A stretch of 64,000 bases of DNA, taken from NCBI GenBank assembly GCA_024516035.1, contig CM044958.1, forward strand, positions 29,357,755-29,421,754, written 5' to 3'. Source of the DNA: Bactericera cockerelli (lineage: Eukaryota; Arthropoda; Insecta; Hemiptera; Triozidae). The position numbers and the translations under genes were made by a program. Below, one piece after another: positions 60,001 through 64,000 of this stretch. How positions within the stretch are numbered: the stretch's first letter is position 1; each line of letters begins with the position of its first letter. The notes under the pieces are model-generated. The model had not been told where the DNA came from and made no database searches. It saw only the letters and a list, made by a program, of their open reading frames with translations.

Positions 60001-60926
60001 AGTGATTTGATGACGATTCAAAGCGTACTAAACATGCTGTATGAGTAATACAGGGGTCCAAATATTAGGAAATTTACCGAAGAATAAAACCTTAAAATTA
60101 GGAATGACTTTTTCTCCTTTTTCCGTGTCCATGAAAATTGATGCTTTGCTTGAGCTCAATTTTCATTAAAAAAAAAAAAAAAAACTAAGGAATAATACTA
60201 CTGCCGTAAATAAATGAAGAGGTAACCCAAATAGCTATTGTCTATGCATTTGTTCTTTTTTGTCGTTTTCTTACTTATTAAAATTAACAAATAAAATGAT
60301 CAGTTTAAGAGAACCTACTGTTACTACTATGTAATTGTTTGGCTAGACCAGATATATTGTTATACAGCTACCCATACAATCTATACATCTTTCCTATAAA
60401 TGTAGTTATACATCTTTGCTGTTATACAAATAGGTAGTTGAATTTTTAATTGGATTCCAAATTTCAATTTCAGGAAGAAGTTTTTGTTTAAACTTTTCAG
60501 TTATACAATACACTTAGATCAAGGTATGTGTATAAAAAACAACGAATTAACAGTCAAAAATGAGAAACAACTAAAGCCTGAGCTCTGAAATAATTACCAT
60601 CTGTCAAAAGTTAACAAATACCACCTATGTCCTCTCCGACTGGTCTACAAAGCTAGAATAGAACTTCTATTTGAACTTTAGGAACCCTCAAGGTAAACGA
60701 TATTTCTTACCTACTTCATTTTCGATACGTTTGTTCAAATTTCGAGTCGATGGTTCCAGGAATCCTGTTGTCTGTTCGTGTTAACTAAATCTTGCCTTGG
60801 ACTGTACAAAGAAGCTCATAGAATTTTCCAAGTTTAGTAGAAAGGGAAATTACCCTAAAGACCTGACAAAACCTTTTATGTATAATACCACCCTGACTCC
60901 AATCTTTTTTAGTGTTTTTCACCAAC
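57048..60926. other. No recognised gene
   Basis: Frames at 57675-58007 and 58479-58682 (plus) are open but unrecognised. The segment 58230-58470 is less AT-rich and could be regulatory or an untranslated exon. A17 runs lie at 58064 and 60168. TGAGGGGCGCTC/GAGCGCCTCA near 59877-59929 forms a small hairpin. Confidence 0.35.
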
Positions 60927-61181
60927 ATGCCCTCTGTCGTACGCTGTCATCCTGTCAGAAGTATTACTCTTGAACGGTTAGCTAGAGAACTGAAATTTGA
61001 TGTATTTTGTGCAGACCGTTTAAAAGACACGAAACGATGCAAAAAAATGGAAGCCGAAAAATACCAATCATTATTTTTCGGCTTAGAAAGCTCATTTTCT
61101 GATTTTCAAGAGATCTACTCACGCTGGCAAGTGAACATTTTGAAACAAGCTATTAACGATTTTTTTCTTAGTTTCTTGTAG
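60927..61181 (+). CDS. Unrecognised short ORF after an acceptor-like site
   Basis: An 84-residue frame from ATG 60927 to TAG. The sequence is protein-like in composition (starts MPSVVRCHPVRSITLERLAR, ends INDFFLSFL) with a likely helical middle. Fifteen bases upstream lies CCAATCTTTTTTAG, a plausible 3' splice site. No family is recognised, and neither a poly(A) signal close by nor further exons were identified. It may be a chance frame or part of a gene on the opposite strand to Serrate. Confidence 0.2.
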   Translation: MPSVVRCHPVRSITLERLARELKFDVFCADRLKDTKRCKKMEAEKYQSLFFGLESSFSDFQEIYSRWQVNILKQAINDFFLSFL

Positions 61182-63734
61182 GAGATCAGTGAACGAATGC
61201 TTATAGAAATGGTTTCTTTTTCATTTGTATCTTCCTGCCTAATGAGCGTTCAATGGTGATTGATTTCCAGTGCAAGCCACTTGCTGTAGGAACTAGAGAC
61301 TCAGGTATTCGAGTTCGATTGGTTCAGGATTCCAAGGTACTTCATATCAATTACGGTTATTGTAATCAATCATTTCTGCAGACGCAATTCCAAGTGCACT
61401 TCCTCTACAGTTTTACAAGGTAAAGTTCATTTATAATTGTTTTGATGAAGTCTTGCGAAGATGTAATGCAAGTTTTTATCGATAATTAATTCAATGTATT
61501 GGAATCGAGAATGCCAATAAGTTGGCGGCTTTGTGTCTCGAGGAAATGAGCCCTCGATATATTGTATACGAGTATAGGTGCATGGGTCTTTTTCTTATAC
61601 TCCTCTTCGTGTTAGTACGTCACCTTTATTAGTGAGCTAAGATCAGCTTGAACTTCCAGTTCCAGATTCAACACACCTTTTCTAAATATGATTAAAATAC
61701 TTTGTGTCTGAAGTTTGTTTGACTGTCCCATTTTTTACATATAACTGCTGCAGTTAGTGACTCTGCTAGTCTTCCTTCATTGAGAGTAAAATTTCTCTCT
61801 AATGGTTCAACTTCTTCATTTTCCTTCCAGTGCATTTAATTAGTTGTAGCTTCTTTTATTCTAAATTTCTCTGCAAGACTGTTGGCTGTTTATTTCCAAA
61901 TGACTGTTGACATTTCTCTGAGCTAACATTACTATCGTTCATTACCTTCTTCCGAGTTCATGCAAACCAGGTAGGTATAATAAATGAAAATGTTTTTCCA
62001 GAAAGATTATTCACACCCATGCCGTGCCGCCTGGCGCAAGTTATTCCACAAGTTGGATGTCAAGTTGCATTTCATTATACAGATGATACATTGATACAAG
62101 ATGAGCGAGGAGGCTCTGTACTAAATAATTTATGACATTATCTCTCTCTCCTGACGCTCAACAAGATACTCCGGTGAGGTCAAAGACGAGAGATCTTTCA
62201 AAGAAATTTGAACAGATGATTTATTAACCCTAAAGACTGATTTATAATTGATTTGATGAATTAAGATCAGTTTCATGTAAAATTGTTATTATGATATATA
62301 AAAAAATCTGTAGATATTACGGTTAGAAGAAAAACGCCTTACTCACTGCACCACTAGATCTTAATACGTAAATCCTCACACAGATGTTGAGATGTACCTC
62401 TATATCAGTTTCTTTTGCGAATCTGAGGAGATGACCGGCGGGTGTGTTGTCAAATTCTTGCTGATAAAGAAATTCGAGAACGGAAACGGTTCTTTAGAAA
62501 ACCGGATTATTCCCTTAAAAAAATCCAATCCTTCTTCAAGCAGCATCCCTTCTCCTATTCTTCTCATGTTAATATCCTCATTAGGCTTCCGTAAGAGAAC
62601 AAATTTCCATCCTCAACAAAGAGGACTTCATCCTGTAGGATCTATCAACCCCTTCAAGAGTAGAAAATCGTCTTTCCCTTTGTAAGTTCATCTTCAGTTA
62701 ATTATTTTTATGAAGATTTTTAAGCTGGTACGTTCAATGTACTTCATACCTTTCAATTACTTTCGAGATATCCTCTTTTGTGATTTAAATAATCACAGAA
62801 GGGAGCGTGCCCCACAATCAAGAGGGACTTGGTTTTGATGACATTTCAGTCTTGATCCAGCACAAAGGAAATTGACTCAATTAGGGTATCATAGATAAGG
62901 AGGTAGAACTTCGTCATTTATATAGGAGAAGGGTAAATTGAGATGCTTTGGCCCTCAAGATCTTTCAAGGATCCCGCGCTCGTGCTAAAGAACAGATTTG
63001 ATATCTACATCAACTGTTTTGAATAATACCTATCTCGTGTATTCTTGTGGAAGTAATAATGATGATCAAATTACGTCTTACTATATTGAATAAGAGCCAA
63101 CTAATTGACAAACAAATTATTTTTGGTTTGAAATAATTATTATAATAAAATATTTGATCTCAAATGAGTTTTAATATTTTTTTACAAACAAAAAGATAAA
63201 GCAACTCTGATTACCGACCAATGTCTTCAGAATCTGAGTTGAGGTGCTAATGAGATGGTGATGAGAGAACTAGAAATGCTGGAGTGGTAGGACTCTGTTA
63301 GTCAAGATTGTTTTGTTCTTACACTTTCCAGATGTTTTGACGTCCTTATATTGAAATATAACTAGCCATCACCCAGATGTGCTCTAAGACAAACTCAAAG
63401 ATAAAGCATAAGATCAGGCAGGGCCGGAGGCTGGATACAATGAGAGGGGTGGAGGTTGGAGGTGTAATTGTAAGAACCTTAACAATACAAGTCATTATTA
63501 TGTCATGAAGCTTGAGCTGCCAACGCATTTGTTTCACCGGATGCACCTAGTTTTGGTGTGATCACTGAAGTTGAGTAAGGTTGAAAATGGTTACTAATTA
63601 CAGTATAAGTGGTGGTTTTTCTGCAGGCCTCGTGACAAGTTTTTATTGAAAACTAAAGTTAAAAAAGGTTATCACTTGTGTTAATCACATTCGAGATATC
63701 ACAACTACTCAAACTCGCTTTATTAAATCTATGC
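61182..63734. other. No recognised gene
   Basis: AT-rich. A 97-codon frame at 62392-62685 is Ser/Pro/Lys-rich and unrecognised. Confidence 0.35.
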
Positions 63735-63800
63735 TGAAACCAGCACTTGAACCCCCGACCTTCAGGTTACAAGTCCGCCGCCTTATCGATCAAGCTAGCA
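63735..63800 (-). tRNA. tRNA-like sequence (probable SINE head or pseudogene)
   Basis: The minus strand reads CTTGATCGATAAGGCGGCGG (box A-like), ACTTGTAAC (anticodon loop like tRNA-Thr UGU) and GGGGGTTCAAGTGCTGG (box B). The anticodon stem has only three pairs and the acceptor stem is not convincing, so it is not a working tRNA. Confidence 0.45.
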
Positions 63801-64000
63801 ATAAACTAGATTTTAAAAAAATGAAAGAGTTTCATAAATTAAAAATTCCAAATTTCGAAATAACACCAACAAAGGAAAACGTGTAAAATCTATAAGCTTT
63901 GCTTTACTTAAGCACAGTTTTTACAACAGCCTATTCATTCGGTGGAATTCATGTTCCGAGAGACTAATTTTTAAGTCGATCACAACAAAGTATTGCGGCT

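Noticed and set aside
1..64000. CRISPR arrays, operons, bacterial or viral genes
   Set aside because: No regularly spaced identical repeats with unique spacers and no dense coding. The 44-bp palindrome series has similar spacers and lies inside a transposon.

Overview
The window is AT-rich animal nuclear DNA, most likely from an insect. One protein-coding exon is recognised with confidence. It lies on the minus strand at 54128-54430 and encodes the N-terminal (MNNL) domain of the Notch ligand Serrate/Jagged, bounded by good splice sites. Everything else is introns or intergenic DNA with a heavy load of decayed transposable elements. There are no operons, long ORFs or CRISPR arrays. The residue pattern of the Serrate exon and the repeat types (hAT, Harbinger, mariner and pogo elements, LINE tails, tRNA-derived SINE-like pieces, GTCTGTC-type repeats) fit an arthropod. 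A hemipteran is my guess from the style of the repeats, not something the sequence proves.

Layout. 0-12 kb: a LINE C-terminal remnant, a 650-bp hairpin/microsatellite element with a 142-bp deletion derivative 9 kb away, a bounded Harbinger element carrying a broken HARBI1-like nuclease N-terminus, and a tRNA-like sequence. 12-24 kb: an unrecognised candidate terminal exon (minus), a TA-flanked MITE and a second hairpin/microsatellite element. 24-26 kb: a 2.1-kb hAT-type element with perfect 8-bp target duplications. 28-37 kb: a GC-hairpin repeat, an inverted-repeat element, two copies of a dispersed repeat family and a perfect 60-bp hairpin. 39.8-41.6 kb: a (ACTG)n tract, seven tandem ~150/164-bp units with a dimeric higher-order pattern, then a nearly perfect 201-bp-arm foldback. 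44-47 kb: tRNA-derived SINE-like sequences, one interrupted by a very short retroposed insert. 50.4-51.4 kb: a mariner-like element with ~425-bp terminal inverted repeats and a transposase C-terminal relic. 53.2-55.2 kb: the Serrate exon crowded by transposons, with a TTAA-flanked palindrome-array element 53 bp past its donor and a LINE poly(A) tail about 20 bp before its acceptor. 55-64 kb: a MITE with 48-bp perfect TIRs, another dispersed-repeat copy, unrecognised short ORFs and a tRNA-like piece.

How it fits together. The Serrate gene runs right to left. No signal-peptide exon was found to the right, and no DSL or EGF exon to the left. Either the introns on both sides are very large or short exons were missed by eye. 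All mobile elements seen look non-autonomous or broken. The most interesting material is the hairpin/microsatellite element group, which resembles Helentron/DINE-like architecture, the palindrome-array element beside the Serrate exon, and the transposon crowding at that exon's splice sites.
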